64,000 nucleotides of DNA from Chondrus crispus. Lineage: Eukaryota > Rhodophyta > Florideophyceae > Gigartinales > Gigartinaceae. The position numbers and the translations under genes were made by a program. This document shows positions 9,302-20,900 of the stretch, piece by piece (position 1 is the first letter of the stretch; the number at the start of each line of letters is the position of its first letter). The stretch covers positions 1-64,000 of the forward strand of contig NW_005179091.1 of NCBI RefSeq assembly GCF_000350225.1, in the 5' to 3' direction. The notes beneath the pieces were generated by a model. That model ran no database searches. It saw only the letters and a program-made list of their open reading frames with translations, and was not told the DNA's origin.

Positions 9302-10235
9302 TGTTGTAATTCTACGACCACATGCTGATATGCATGACACACGACGACAGGTATGACACGTGTAAAAGCAAAAACACTCTGCGTGACGAGCTGAGCAAGT
9401 TTGATTTTCAACGTGTACACGTGTGATTTCTGTACACGGTTGCACTCTACAGTACTTCAGGAGCAAGTTTGGTTTTCAACCTGTACACGTGTGAAATATG
9501 TACACAGTTGCGGTGTACTGTACAATCTGAGCATGTTTCAATTTCTTCGCCCGACACGTGTATGACCTGGACACATGTCCTCATTACACTGTCGGACGCG
9601 TACAGCACGCCTGCAGTCTTACAGACAAAGTGTAGAACCTTGGTGGCGGGTGCCTGGCACGTGCCAAAGGTTTACAGCGTCCATGGAGCTACGATTTTTG
9701 CAAACGCATCTAACATATTGATTTTCTCCTTGCATGGTAAGGCAAAATGTGCACTGTTGTAATTGACAGTGGACAGGACCTCACGAGAGATTCAGATTCA
9801 TAAGGCAACGTGTGCGCTGTAAACAGTCCTTGCAGGATTGATTTGAATTCGTAAGGCAACGTGTGAGCTGTAAACGTGCCTTACGAATTTGTGCCACGCT
9901 GGATTTGGAATAGTAAGGGAATTTGTGCTTTGCTGTGCTTTGTTGTACTGCCTTACTAATTTCTCCGTCATGACAGTGCTAATTCGTAAGGTGGTTTTCT
10001 GTTCTGTTTGTTGGGCCATCGCCAGTTTGGCTGAGTAGCAAGACGGGCACATGTGTTAGAGCCAATACATTTGTAGTATGTGTGTCGTAGTGTTTGGTAG
10101 TAGAGTTCTAGAAGATTGCAGAAGTGTATAAGTAGTGCCAGAAGTTGGCGACTCAAAGTAAATCGGTACCCAATCCTTCAACTTCACCTCATCAACCGTC
10201 CTTCGATTTCCCTTTGCCCCGCTGACCTTCCAGTA
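9302..10235 (+). repeat. copia-1 3' LTR of copy B
   Basis: The 934 bp LTR is nearly identical to 3126-4064 except for an unrelated 48 bp stretch at 9689-9736 and a few changes at the extreme 3' end (CCAGTA for CCATTA). It is joined directly to a minus-strand gypsy gag, so the copia-1 array was inserted into that gag gene. The opposite flank is outside the window, so a target duplication cannot be checked; the bases right of the LTR are GAAGG. Confidence 0.9.
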
Positions 10236-12164
10236 GAAGGTCGCCGCGTGGCGCGCCTCCTCATCGGTGAGGAGGGGCACGCGGGGTGCTTCGCCTCCTG
10301 CAGCTCGGTCCGAAATGTCGAGGTCTGCGACCCGGGGGTCCGTACCCCTTGCTCCTTTTGGAGTGGCGGCGAACGCGGTCGCGTAACTCGACGTGGTTCC
10401 GGTCGACATCGGTGAGGGATGTGGGCTTCCCACCGGCAATGCCCCTTGCGTAATGAGGACAGGGTCGGCCTGCCACTCATCTTCCCCGACATGGAGGGTC
10501 GAGGCGGGCGAACTTGTTGCGGCGGACTTCGTAGTCCGGCCAGCCCTCCCTGCCGGTTTCGAATCCGGCAGAGGTAAACCGCGCCGAGCGCGGTAAGTGG
10601 TTCCTTCTGCCGTTGCAATACGGCGGATGGTCGGAAGATCGGTCTTGTCGCGGCTCGGCAGCCGCTGCACTGTCTCGGAAACTGCGGCACGGGTCGCCGG
10701 TGCCAGTCCCCGCACGAAGTAGTGCGCGAGGGACTGTTCGGAGAACACTGCCGTGCACCGGAACGCCGCCGTTTCGAGCCGGTCCGCGAACGTGCTCTCC
10801 GTTTCATGAGATTGCTGTCGCGCCGTCGCGACAGCGTCGTACGCTTCACCTAACACGTCGTCGGTTAGGTAGCGTTTCAGGAACTGGTTCACGAGCCCCG
10901 GCCAACTCACGTCGTCGTGTAGTTGGCCGGCGTGGAGGCCACGCATCGTATAACTCGTATACAGGCGCTCCGCGTCGCGCTCTAAGAAGTGCTCGAGGAC
11001 TCTCACCGCAACACCTTCGGTCAGGTGTTGCGAGTTGAAGGTTATCCGGATATCCTTCAAGAACGGCAGCAGCTCGATCGGGTCCGTACCGTCGAAGCTA
11101 CGCATCGTGGGAAGGATCCCGCGACAGCGTTGGACGTACTTCGCGATCCGTCCCGCGTCACCAGAGGTGACGAGCCTCGAGGTGTTATCCAAGCGGTACA
11201 TACGATAGTCAGCGACGGCGCTGAATTCTTGGATCATCGTGTGCACCGGCTCGAGCCCAGCCTCGGCGGGACCTAGCGTGCCTAAGGAGGTAACCGGTAG
11301 CGTATGGACGTCTACCGGACCTGGGTGCTCGGCGTAACTCGCCGGCGGGTAGCCGCCCCAACGGGGATCGACGGAGAGCATCGGTTCTCCGGATCCGCGG
11401 GCGGCTCCTCCACCGTCCTGTTCGTCCGCGTACGATACGCGGTCCATTTGCCGCCTACTTCCGGGCATAGGCGGCAATGCTTGGGTCTCGGACGCGAGAT
11501 TCGCGCCCATCGGAGGACGGTTTCCTTCCGCAGTCCGACTGGCGTCGGCGCCCGTCGGACGCCAACCTTCCGGAGCGACGGCGCTCAGAGGTACGACGCC
11601 ACCGGGCCCTCTCGTGGGGGCACCGGGTAGCCTTGCGGCCATGGTCCGTTCCATGTCACGAGCACGCTGTCGCGTAGCGTTGAGCTCGGCGGAGAAGTGC
11701 GCGAACGCACCCAACTGTTCTGCTGACGGGGACGGTCGATCGTCGGGACGTCTCGTCGAGGTCGGCCTCGTGGGGCGACCTTGCCCGTGCAGTACGGGCT
11801 GTGCGAGGCGTGAGTCTTCGACGAGCACCAGTCGCGAGTGTAACTCGTCGACTAGTGCTCGGAGATTCTCCAAGGACTGGTTGACTCGATCGAACCTCCC
11901 TTCACGTAGGGAGCGGAGCTCGTCGATACATCGCGAGTAGACGGCGTCCGTCACGTCTATCCGGAGTGAAGTACGGACTTCCTCGATGTAGTCAGCTATG
12001 CGATCGAACATCGCAGCCGCTTGTCCTTCCGGGGCCTCGGGCGACGGTTCGCGGTCTCGGAGACCGGCGTCGCCGTCACCGAACGGCGGTGATGGTGCGT
12101 GCATAGCGGCCGCCCTCGGATCCGCCGGTTCGGACCGGATCCAGGTGGCGTATTCTTGACTCAT
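10236..12164 (-). pseudogene. gag: Gypsy (element 2) gag, truncated by copia-1 insertion
   Basis: This minus-strand ORF of about 643 codons starts at ATG 12164 (MSQEYATWIRSEP) and runs into the copia-1 LTR after ...EARHAATF. The N-terminal half is Pro/Arg/Ala-rich and low-complexity. The C-terminal part (from about SFDGTDPIELLPFLKDI to LPTIRRIATAEG) looks like a Ty3/gypsy capsid domain (Retrotrans_gag type), with the typical FL..Y pattern and SHETESTFADRLE. No zinc knuckle or pol is left on this side; they would lie beyond the copia-1 array. It is GC-rich compared with the copia ORFs. Confidence 0.75.
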
Positions 12165-12221
12165 CTCAACGCGTACGGACGCGGAAGAAAAAGAAAGTCT
12201 TCTCGGAAAGATCTCGGGGTC

Positions 12222-12240
12222 TTCTAGGTCGGGAGACCAC
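12222..12240 (-). other. Probable PBS of gypsy element 2
   Basis: On the minus strand GTGGTCTCCCGACCTAGAA directly follows the putative LTR end (...TGCTACA). The same 19 bases follow the 5' LTR of gypsy element 1 (15435-15453). Conservation next to both LTR ends supports a tRNA primer site starting TGGTCTCCCGACC. I could not name the tRNA. Confidence 0.6.
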
Positions 12241-13469
12241 TGTAGCATAAACATCGCCAACGGCGGAGGGGTGTTGCTAACAGTCCGACGGTGACCCTTG
12301 ATCGGCGGAAGACGGGGGACTCCTCCTGCTCACGGAACCGGGCACGGGCCCGGTAGCAGTGTGGTAGAGCGGGTCGGGGTAGGTCGCCCGCACGCACGAG
12401 CGGATCGACGCCTCAACGCCCCGGAGTAGCGCTGGGTGACGTACCAGCGCTGACGGGCGGAAGCGGATCCCGGCTCGCTCGTGTGTCGCGCAACCCGACC
12501 CGTGCCGGTCCCTAACTAAAAAGGCGTGCGAAGGTGTCGCCTAATTAGAGTAAGCTGGAGGGTTTCGCCGCGGTCGTGGATCGTGACCAAGCTACCTTGG
12601 CCCTCCCCCCCGCCGGCGCCCTTCCTCCTATTTAATATACAAGTCGACGTTATCATACTATAGTACAGTACCGTGCTACTGTACCAGTGCGGGTCGTCCC
12701 GCACTGTAATACTGTCAGCCATCGGGCTGACAGCACACGTTTCGTACACGTGTGCTGGCGCACGCGCTGTAAGATATGCGCGCACGCCCGCTGTAAGGTT
12801 CGTACCTTACAGCGAGATCTAGATCTAATTGCAAATCTAATGTATACAGTGGTCGTCGGCAATTATGCCACGGGTTTCTCTTTAGAGTTTCCCTTGCGCA
12901 GAGATCCATACGTCTCTTCTCCTGTTCCACTCGATTGTCCTAGCAGTGTAGACCGCCGAGCCCTGTTCCCGAGGAGTGAGCTTTAATTCTCTCTACGCAG
13001 TATCCTGCAGTCTGGGATCCCCAACATAGCCGCAGCGTCTAGTCGTCTAGGTTGTAGTGCACTGACCTACCTTTCTATTTTCCCATGGGACACCTGTCCC
13101 AGGCCAGCACGACTCCTTCTCCGGGGCACACGTGTACCTCACGCCACGTGTAACCGGGCATAAAGGCCCCTGTGTCCAGGTGTCATTCCCCAAGTGTAAT
13201 GGTTGTCATACCTCCCCAAGAAGGTTTTCTCTGGCCACCGCCGCCGTGTTAATTTAGTGTTCTTAGTTTAATTAATTGTAGCTCCGACGTCGGCTAGTAT
13301 ATAGCCGACGTCCGACCCTAAGTAAATCCTCGCGAAGCTTTGAGTCTACAACTCGGGTTTCTGGAACGGAGTCGTAGCCTCGCGTCGGTCCCCGTCCTAC
13401 GACGGTACCCTGCGAGCCATCTGCGTCCCGATTCCCACCTATCTCTACGGCGCGCGTCGTCCCGCTACA
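12241..13469 (-). repeat. Probable 5' LTR of gypsy element 2
   Basis: The inner end (TGTAGCATAAAC on the plus strand) is well placed next to the PBS and gag. The outer end, ...CCGCTACA at 13469, is a guess based on the TGTAGC/GCTACA symmetry. The segment is rich in perfect hairpins: 12428-12451, a cluster at 12663-12814, and 13286-13312 (11 bp stem). Its first 290 bp or so are homologous to the LTR fragment at 40304-40600. Confidence 0.5.
12663..12814. repeat. Cluster of tandem perfect hairpins
   Basis: Perfect stems follow each other: 12663-12684 (8 bp), 12685-12706 (9 bp, loop TCGT), 12712-12733 (9 bp, loop ATCG), 12733-12755 (8 bp) and 12789-12814 (11 bp, loop TCGT), with an imperfect one in between. 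They lie within the probable gypsy-2 LTR. Confidence 0.8.
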
Positions 13470-14063
13470 CCCAGCTCTCCGCGCGACAGCTGTCCCTACC
13501 GCTCCGCCCCTCCTGAGCTCTGCTTTCCCACTTTTTCCCTTACTTTCCCTACTGCGCTAGACGCCCGGACCCCATGCCGGTTACCCCACGGGTGGTCTCC
13601 CGAATCATCCCCCGCGCCCCCGAACGCGCGGTGCTCTGACTGAGGGGGGTTACCAATCCTCCCCCTCAGTGCACGACATAGGTCCGCTTCGACGGAAGAA
13701 CCAGGCGCCTTGTGAGGTAAGGGACACGTGCGCGGCACCAGCGGTAAGAGCGCGACAAAATTTTATCTTGCCGAAATTCAGAGGCGTTCAGCAAGCAATT
13801 AGAAACTCTCACCACGGGTTGCCAAAACCGACGTTGAAGAAACAGGGTTTGTTTCAGGGATGCATTCTGCAGTTGAAATGCGGAATGTATCAGAACAACC
13901 CTGGACCCCATACATCACTGAAAAACGCGACAACTCGGCTCTCTCGATCTCAACGCTTCCACTAGATCTTTCAACTAATGATCTACTTTCAAGCCAAAAA
14001 CTCAGTGTTGAGAACTGGGCGACTCCGAAAAACATAAATTGCGTGCACACAAATTCCCTTGTG
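13470..14063. other. Unassigned segment
   Basis: No recognisable gene. A 108-codon ORF at 13860-14183 has no known motif and runs into the pogo-like element. A perfect 10 bp inverted repeat lies at 13639-13648 and 13661-13670. This may be older flanking DNA into which the pogo-like element jumped. Confidence 0.4.
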
Positions 14064-14410
14064 TACAGAGAAAAATCTCGCCACAGTGACCCGAAAAGGT
14101 GGCAGGCCAAAATGCGGCTTGGGGTCACTATACTGCGATTTTCACTGTACCAAGCAACGAGGTCTTACACGTGTTGTCATTAAATGCTGCCACAGGTTGC
14201 CTTTTGATTTGATATCCAATGCAGACGTTCAGTCCAGATGATTGTAACGTGCAGCAAGAGCTTTACCCGTTACAGAAATACATGCTCGCCCTAACGTAGA
14301 CGCAACAAACATAAGTCGATTACAAGACAACCCAACCCTACCGTTGCCTTCAAAATTTACCTAAGTCTACTCTCGTCCATTCGTAAAATGCCTCTCTGAT
14401 ACATTATATT

Positions 14411-15431
14411 TGTAGTGCAATACCCGTCTCGGGTAGGGGGGAAGAAGGAAGTGAAAAAGGAAAAAAATTGGATACTGTAGTCCGGGGTTGGGGGACACGC
14501 GTGTGCGACGAAGCGCACGATTATTTTAATTATTTAGTTTTATTTACTAATTAGATCTAGAATCTAGAGCCGGGAGATACTGTACTCGCCCCGGCGGGGC
14601 TCTATATAACTTAGCCCTTTGACCGAACAGGTCAATAAACCAACCCGAGTTGCCGGAGTTGAATGTCGCCTTGGTCGAAGTCCGTCTCTATCAAGACGCT
14701 CCCTTTTACCTAAGCCTACGGCATCCTCTATCGCTCGGGGTTCCCTTTCCTTTTCCTTTATTTCCCTATTCTTTTCTATCTCTAATTCTACCTATTTTTC
14801 CCTTATCTTGTGTTGGTGCCATCGGCCTCGGTTGCGACCGAACCGGTGTAGGTGTTTCGAGCCATCGGGCGACACAGTTGACGTAGCGCTGCTACTGTGA
14901 CCCATTTTCCGACGGAGACCGTTGCAACGACGTCTCCCTCGAAGGGCTCCGTCGTAGTACGAGCCAGTTTTGGTACCATCGCGGTCGGTTGCGACCGAAC
15001 CGGTGTAGGTGTTTCGAGCCATCGGGCGGCACGGTTGACGTAGCGCTGCTACTTTCATTTCATCCCGTCGGGCTGCGTTGAGACGCCCCCGTCGAAGGCC
15101 TTGTCGCGTTACAAGGTGTCGAAGAAGCTCAACGAGCATTGGCCTTACAACCCAGTGGAACCAGGGTACCTACGTACGCGCCCCACTCCACACTCGTCGA
15201 GCAGATCTCTTCGCAAGTCTCTACCACACCGATCCCGGGCCGGGCTATTTCTCTGTGCCCCCCCCCATCAGGGATCCGAGCTACTACGAGTCGCAAGCTC
15301 GTTTAAACGGAGAAGGGAGAGTCGGACACTCCGTAGCGATGTGCCATCGGTAGTTCTTCTTTTTGTTGCTGTTGTTGTTTTCGCTGGACCATCGGACCGC
15401 GGTCTCTGCCCGACAGGCGCATTGCACTACA
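14411..15431 (+). repeat. Gypsy element 1 5' LTR
   Basis: This 1,021 bp LTR has perfect 11 bp terminal inverted repeats. It contains an internal duplication of about 68 bp (about 14829-14897 and 14987-15054) with a CGGT-TGCG-ACCG hairpin. A likely TATA box (TATATAAC) lies near 14602. ORFs inside it are LTR shadow frames. Confidence 0.93.
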
Positions 15432-15434
15432 AAA

Positions 15435-15453
15435 GTGGTCTCCCGACCTAGAA
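15435..15453 (+). other. Probable PBS of gypsy element 1
   Basis: GTGGTCTCCCGACCTAGAA begins 3 bp after the LTR and is identical to the segment next to the gypsy-2 LTR. An 18 bp copy of the LTR/PBS junction is repeated at 15514-15531. Confidence 0.6.
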
Positions 15454-15601
15454 TTTTTGGTGTACAGGAGACCTGATCAAGACTTTTTCCTACGAAAGTC
15501 CAGGTCTGAAGACGCACTACAAAAGTGGTCTGGGTAACGGACTCTTTTTTGTTTTCTTTTGTTTGTAACTTTTTTGCTGCGTAGGTCCGCTCGTACGAGC
15601 G

Positions 15602-17907
15602 ATGTCAACAAGCGCACCCGGGGACGTCGGTCCCGGGGCGAGCAGAGCCGGATCGGCACGAGCGTCGAGGATCCCGAGGGGTCCTCGCACCCGGAGCCAG
15701 GCCAATACGGCCACGGACCCCGGAGATCAAGAATCCCCTACGGGGATAGCCGCCGACAAGACTGACCTCGACGAGAAGTTGGAGAAGATGAGCAGCGAAA
15801 TTCGCGAAGAAGCGAAGAAAAATCTTGAGGCTGAATTAGCCCTCGTCCGGAAGCAACTGGAGTTGCAAGCATCCGAGTTCCACACTGTTTTGGGAGAGCT
15901 GTCGGCTCGAGTGGATCTCGTCGAGAAGGAGCGAGGTGAGGCGACCGACGGTCTGGAGCCGGAGGTCCTAGCCTCGTTGAAAATTTCGGTCAAGGACGCG
16001 AGGCGCGACGCGAATCAAGCCTTGGAGTCCTTAGGAAAATTTAGAACAAGCATCGATGACCGATTCGATCGCGCCGCGCAACGTCTCAAGGACCTCGAGC
16101 AGGCCGCGGATCAAGCTCCGCAAGGATCGGACGACGAGCCGCTCCCTTCGGGTAGAGCGGGCGACCGTCGGTCGAAGAAGGACAAGCCCGCTCGGCCGCG
16201 GAGTTCTAAGTCGAAGCCCTCGAAGAAGGACAAGCGACGTGCAAGCAAGGGTCACTGTAGTGACGATCCGGAGAACCGCGACTCACAGTCGGAGTCGCTT
16301 GGTCCCTCCGAAGATGGTAACGGCGGTTCGTCGAACCATTCGGGCGATTCCGAACGCCGTTCAGAAGACGGAAACGGAATTTCGTCAAGCAAGAAAATTT
16401 CCTCCAGACGAGGCGGAGTCACTTCGTCCGCCTCGCGGAGAGACAAGGACGCGGAGCCCAAAGATGTCGCAACGCGGAGCGGGCCGCGATGGGAGGAGTT
16501 GGAGGAGCTGAATCCGACCAACTACCTCTTCAAGAAGTTACTTTCGTACCGAACGTACGGCTTGCGGAACCCGCAGACATATTTGTCAAGTTCCCGGCGG
16601 ACCGCCGTGCCAAAAATTAGGAGAGATATTCCGCCTAAGGTGAAGAAGGACAACACGTTCACAGGAGAGGACGGGGTCCTTGTGCTGGATTTTTTGGCAA
16701 AATTAGTTCAGGAGTTCGATACTCAAGAAATGAACGAGGGGCAAGCGATCCGCCTGTTGCCTGAATTTTTAAGCGGCATCGCCTTGAGACAGTACACTTC
16801 GGTGTCTCAGACGGCCGGGGCCCATCACGGAAAAATATCCGTTTGGCCAGAGGCCGTACAGTGGTTGTTGAGGATTTCGCAACCGACGAGGCGATCCGTC
16901 AAGCCGTGCTCGCATTGCGAGAAGTTCAGCAAAGACCGTTTGAAGACGAGATGGAATTTTATATCCGTCTGACGGACGCAAACAACCGATGTGGAAACGT
17001 ATATTCGATGGAAGAACAGATGACGATATTTATTGAAGGACTCGATTCGAGTATCAAGCCGATGGTATCTCAATACCGGCAAGACAATCGGGACGTTTCA
17101 TTTTTGAGACTAGTGAATTACGCGAAGGCGCATGGCTCGGCGAGCCGCGCTAAGAACAAGAAGACCAAGAAGGTCACGATTCAGACGCCGTCGACGTTCA
17201 GGGAGGGGAAGAAGCCGAGGGTTTCTTATCCCAGTCGCAAAAGTCACGCCGCAGTCCATTAAGCCGAGTCCATGTCCGCGTCAGATGAGCGCGGTGCGCA
17301 TGGAAGTAGCGAAAATCACTACGAAGGAGCGTTAGTAGCCGAAGGCGAGTTCATTGAGCCATCGGAGGGCTACGGACACGAGGACTACGGGGACAGCGGG
17401 TCGTCAACTTTGCCGACGCCTGCATACACGACGGAGTCGTTTTCAGAGCCCACGGATCCCGTGATGATGTTTCGGGGGCGCGGCCACACGCCGGCGCCAC
17501 GCATTCCGATGGAAGACAAAGGTACGACGTTTCGAAGGCCAGGCTGGATGGGAAGGCCGCAACGCCAAGGAAGGCCGCCGGCCCGTGGAGGACCTAGGAC
17601 GCCGTATCCCGTCAAGACGCACGGTCTGGTGTGCTATCATTGCTATGAAAAGGGGCACGCCGCGCTAACGTGCATTCTTTCCCTCCGGGAAATGCACCGA
17701 GTTTTGGAAAATTATGAGGCGTTGTCTCCGATGGAGAGGTTAGGGATACCATCGACGAGTTACCTGAAGGTCAAGAATTGGTTCGATTCGCAGACGGCGA
17801 GCACGCCGAGTGCTTCAACGCCGAGGTCGAACCAACCCTTCAGAGGGCCCACCGTGGGGCCCGCGCCGTCGAATGTGAGAAGGATCCCGCAACGGCGGGA
17901 AAACTAG
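15602..17907 (+). pseudogene. gag: Gypsy element 1 gag (frameshifted, one in-frame stop)
   Basis: It starts at ATG 15602. The N-terminus has a predicted coiled coil (about residues 58-130, Glu/Lys/Leu rich), then a basic Ser/Lys/Arg-rich stretch. The capsid domain begins near 16615 (RRDIPPKVKKDNTFTGEDG). Near 16872 the homology passes from frame 2 to frame 1 (..FATDEAIRQAVLALREVQQ..), consistent with a one-base deletion. Frame 1 then has TAA at 17260-17262 before continuing to a zinc knuckle CYHCYEKGHAALTC (about 17638) and stopping at 17907. Gag forms the particle and binds RNA. As read here it cannot give one intact protein without repair or recoding. Confidence 0.85.
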
Positions 17908-20900
17908 AGAGGGGAATCTCGCATGAGTCGCGAGAGGCACAGGGTCGGCGTACTGTGCCCGGGGCTCAGCCCCGTTCCCCGTCTCTAAAGGAAAAATCAG
18001 GCCTCGAGGAGGAGGTTGTTGGATTGGTGGATAAGCCCAAAGGGCCAGCTCAAGTCAAGAAAATTTTGAGCCGAGCCCGAGATAATCCGCTGGAAGAAGT
18101 TCGAAGACCCTGGTACAGGGTTAAGCGAAGGGAGTGTCCCGAGAAGATTTTGGTCCTTGCGCGAAAAAACTACAAAGTTTACGCGGACATCGGACCCACA
18201 ATTGGATTGATGAGCCGGGTGTTGTCTGTTTTAGACACCGGCGCGGGAACAAACCTTGTGCGAAAATCGGAACTCCCAGCTGGAATGGAATCTCTAGTGT
18301 CCTACGGACCGACCCAAGATATCGGCGACGCGAACAATAGGCCACTCCGGACTCTCGGCACAATTAGAATGCCTGTGAGGCTTGGAAAATTTGTGGCCGC
18401 AGCCGAGTTTATTGTATGCGAAAAACTAGCCGTCCCGCTAATTCTAGGCGCGGACTACTGTGACCGGTTTGTGGAAGCAATTTATCCAAGGAAGAAAACG
18501 GTTGAGTTGGCGGATTTCTCGGAGGTTCCGATAGTTAGGCGGTTCTCGACGAGGAAAGGGAAGAAGAATCTCCTTGCGGGAGAGGCCGAGAACGATGGAA
18601 AGGGGGAGCGAATTTCCCCTAAGGTAAAAGTGGCAAGAGCCACAACTATCGAGCCAGAGACGCAACGCGTCGTGGAATGCACCTCGAAGAGGGCGGGCTT
18701 GGTGGTGGTTCAGCCGTACTCGTCGTTGTACGAAAGGCACGGGTTGACGTGCACGAATGGTGTCGTTCAGGTTGAGCCTGACAGGCCATTTCGTTTACTC
18801 GTTGCGAATTTTAGGACGTACCCTGTCAGGGTGCAAAAAGGTCAAGTGGTGGCAGAATTATTACTGCACCCGAGAGCCGCGCTCGAGAGCAAAACCACCA
18901 TTGGTGAAGTTCTCGGAATTCAAGAAAGGAAGAACGAAAATTTTCCTAATTCCCCCAAGACGCCTACGGGCGAGACAAGAGGCGAACCGTCGGATCAAGG
19001 CCGCGAGGACCAGCCAGAAGAACGGTCGGCAGGGCTCTCCACGTCGGCATCTACGAAGCCGCAACGCAGGATTGAACCGCCACCGCCGGACGTGGAGGAC
19101 CTCGACCTGAGCCACGTGCCGGAACGGCTGCGCGAGCGGTTCCGTCGGTTGTTGAAGAGGTATTCAAGGATTTGGGATGGGACGCTTGGCGAAATTAATA
19201 CCACCGTCCATCGGATCGAGTTGATACCCGAGACCCGCCCCATGGCACAAGCCCCGTATCGGGCCGGACCTAAAGCCCGCGAAGTAGAAGATGCAGAGGT
19301 GCAGAAGATGTTGGAGGCAGGAGTGATAGAACCAGCGCAGTCGGAATGGGCGTCGCCCGTGTTGCTGGTGCCAAAGCCGGATAGGTCAATGCGTTTTTGC
19401 GTAGACTACCGCAGGCTGAACGCAGTAACGGTGAAGGACACGTACCCCTTACCGCGCATGGATGAGTGCCTGAACTCGCTTGGTGACACCAAGGTTTTCT
19501 CCGCGTTGGACGCGATTTCGGGATATTGGCAGATGCCTATCCCTGAGGGCGACCGCGACAAGACCGCATTTTCGTGTCACTCAGGACTGTATCGCTTCTC
19601 AAGAATGCCCTTCGGGCTAACTAACGCGCCAGCGACGTTTCAGAGAGCAATGGATATCCTGCTCTCTCCGTTCCGTTGGAAATGCTGTTTGGTGTATCTA
19701 GACGACATAATCATTTTTAGCAAGTCGTGGGAGGAGCACATCGCGCACGTGGATGAAATACTTTCCGTATTGGAAAAGGCAGGTGTCCAGCTCAAGCTTC
19801 GCAAGTGCGAGTTTTTCGTGGAAAAGATCAAGTACCTGGGCCACGTCGTCCGCCCAGGTACGCTAGAAGTCGATGTCGCGCGAACCGCCGCGTTGGAACA
19901 AGTGCGGTACCCGCGAACACAGACACAGCTCAGGAGCTTCCTGGGACTCTGCAATGTCTACCGCAGGTTCGTTCCGCGGTATGCGAAAATCGGGCGGCCT
20001 CTAAACCAACTACTGAAGAAAGGACAACCGGTCCAGTTGGAAGGATTCGACGAACCGTGCAAGAAAGCTTTTCATAAGCTCAAGGACGCCATCTTGGCAC
20101 CACCGGTGTTGGCGCTGCCGAAGAAGGACCTACCCTACTCGGTAGATACCGATGCAAGCGACTACCAAATAGGCGCTGCACTATTTCAAACACACCCGGA
20201 TGCGCAACGCAAACCCATCGGGTTCTTTTCAAGAACGTTAGCCGCAGCCGAGAGAAACTATTCTGTATCAGAAAAAGAATGTCTAGCGGTAATTTGGGCC
20301 GTACAGACCTTAAGACCATATCTATATGGCGAGCACTTCATTGTGCATACCGACCACGCCTCATTGAGGTGGTTGATGAACGTAACCGACCCCAGCGGGA
20401 GATTAATCCGATGGAGGCTCCGCCTCTCGGAATTCGATTTTGAAATCAAGTACAAAAAGGGAAAGGCTAACAGCCGGGCGGACGCTTTGTCAAGGTTGCG
20501 ATCCGCAGGAGAAACCGTCGACGAAATCGACGACGAAATCCCTTGCTTTATGGCCGAACCGGCCGAGGGTACAGTGGAGGACGAGGAAACTATTGACGCG
20601 GCAGACGACATCCTCGCTCTTGAGGGGGGGACCGCCCCTGATCGCCTCGATCAATTCCAAGCTGTCACTCCGGAGGAGCTCATTCGCGAGCAAGCCGTCG
20701 ACCCCTTCTGCAACCGCATCAAGGAAGAAATGGACGCCGGAAAGGTGAGAACGTTCAGCACAGAGACCGAGGAACTCGAAGGAACTCTATGCCGTACCGC
20801 GGCAGAGTTTGTACAAGTGGTGATACCACAATCGTTAAGGGACCGCGTGATAGGGTTGAGCCACTACGCAAAATTGGCAGGCCACCTGGGAGGCAGGAAA

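Noticed and set aside
13590..13606. GTGGTCTCCCGA on the plus strand, like the gypsy PBS
   Set aside because: Only 12 bases match and no LTR end or gag is adjacent; kept as possible chance or relic.
15101..15451. ORFs spanning the gypsy LTR, including the upstream extension of the pogo transposase frame to 28901
   Set aside because: The LTR part is repeated at both LTRs; the transposase homology begins only after the LTR, at ATG 29255.
17778..17907. Programmed -1 slippery heptamer in the gypsy gag-pol overlap
   Set aside because: GGGAAAAC at 17897-17904 is in the wrong phase for tandem slippage; no other clear site was seen, though frameshifting is still likely from the frame layout.
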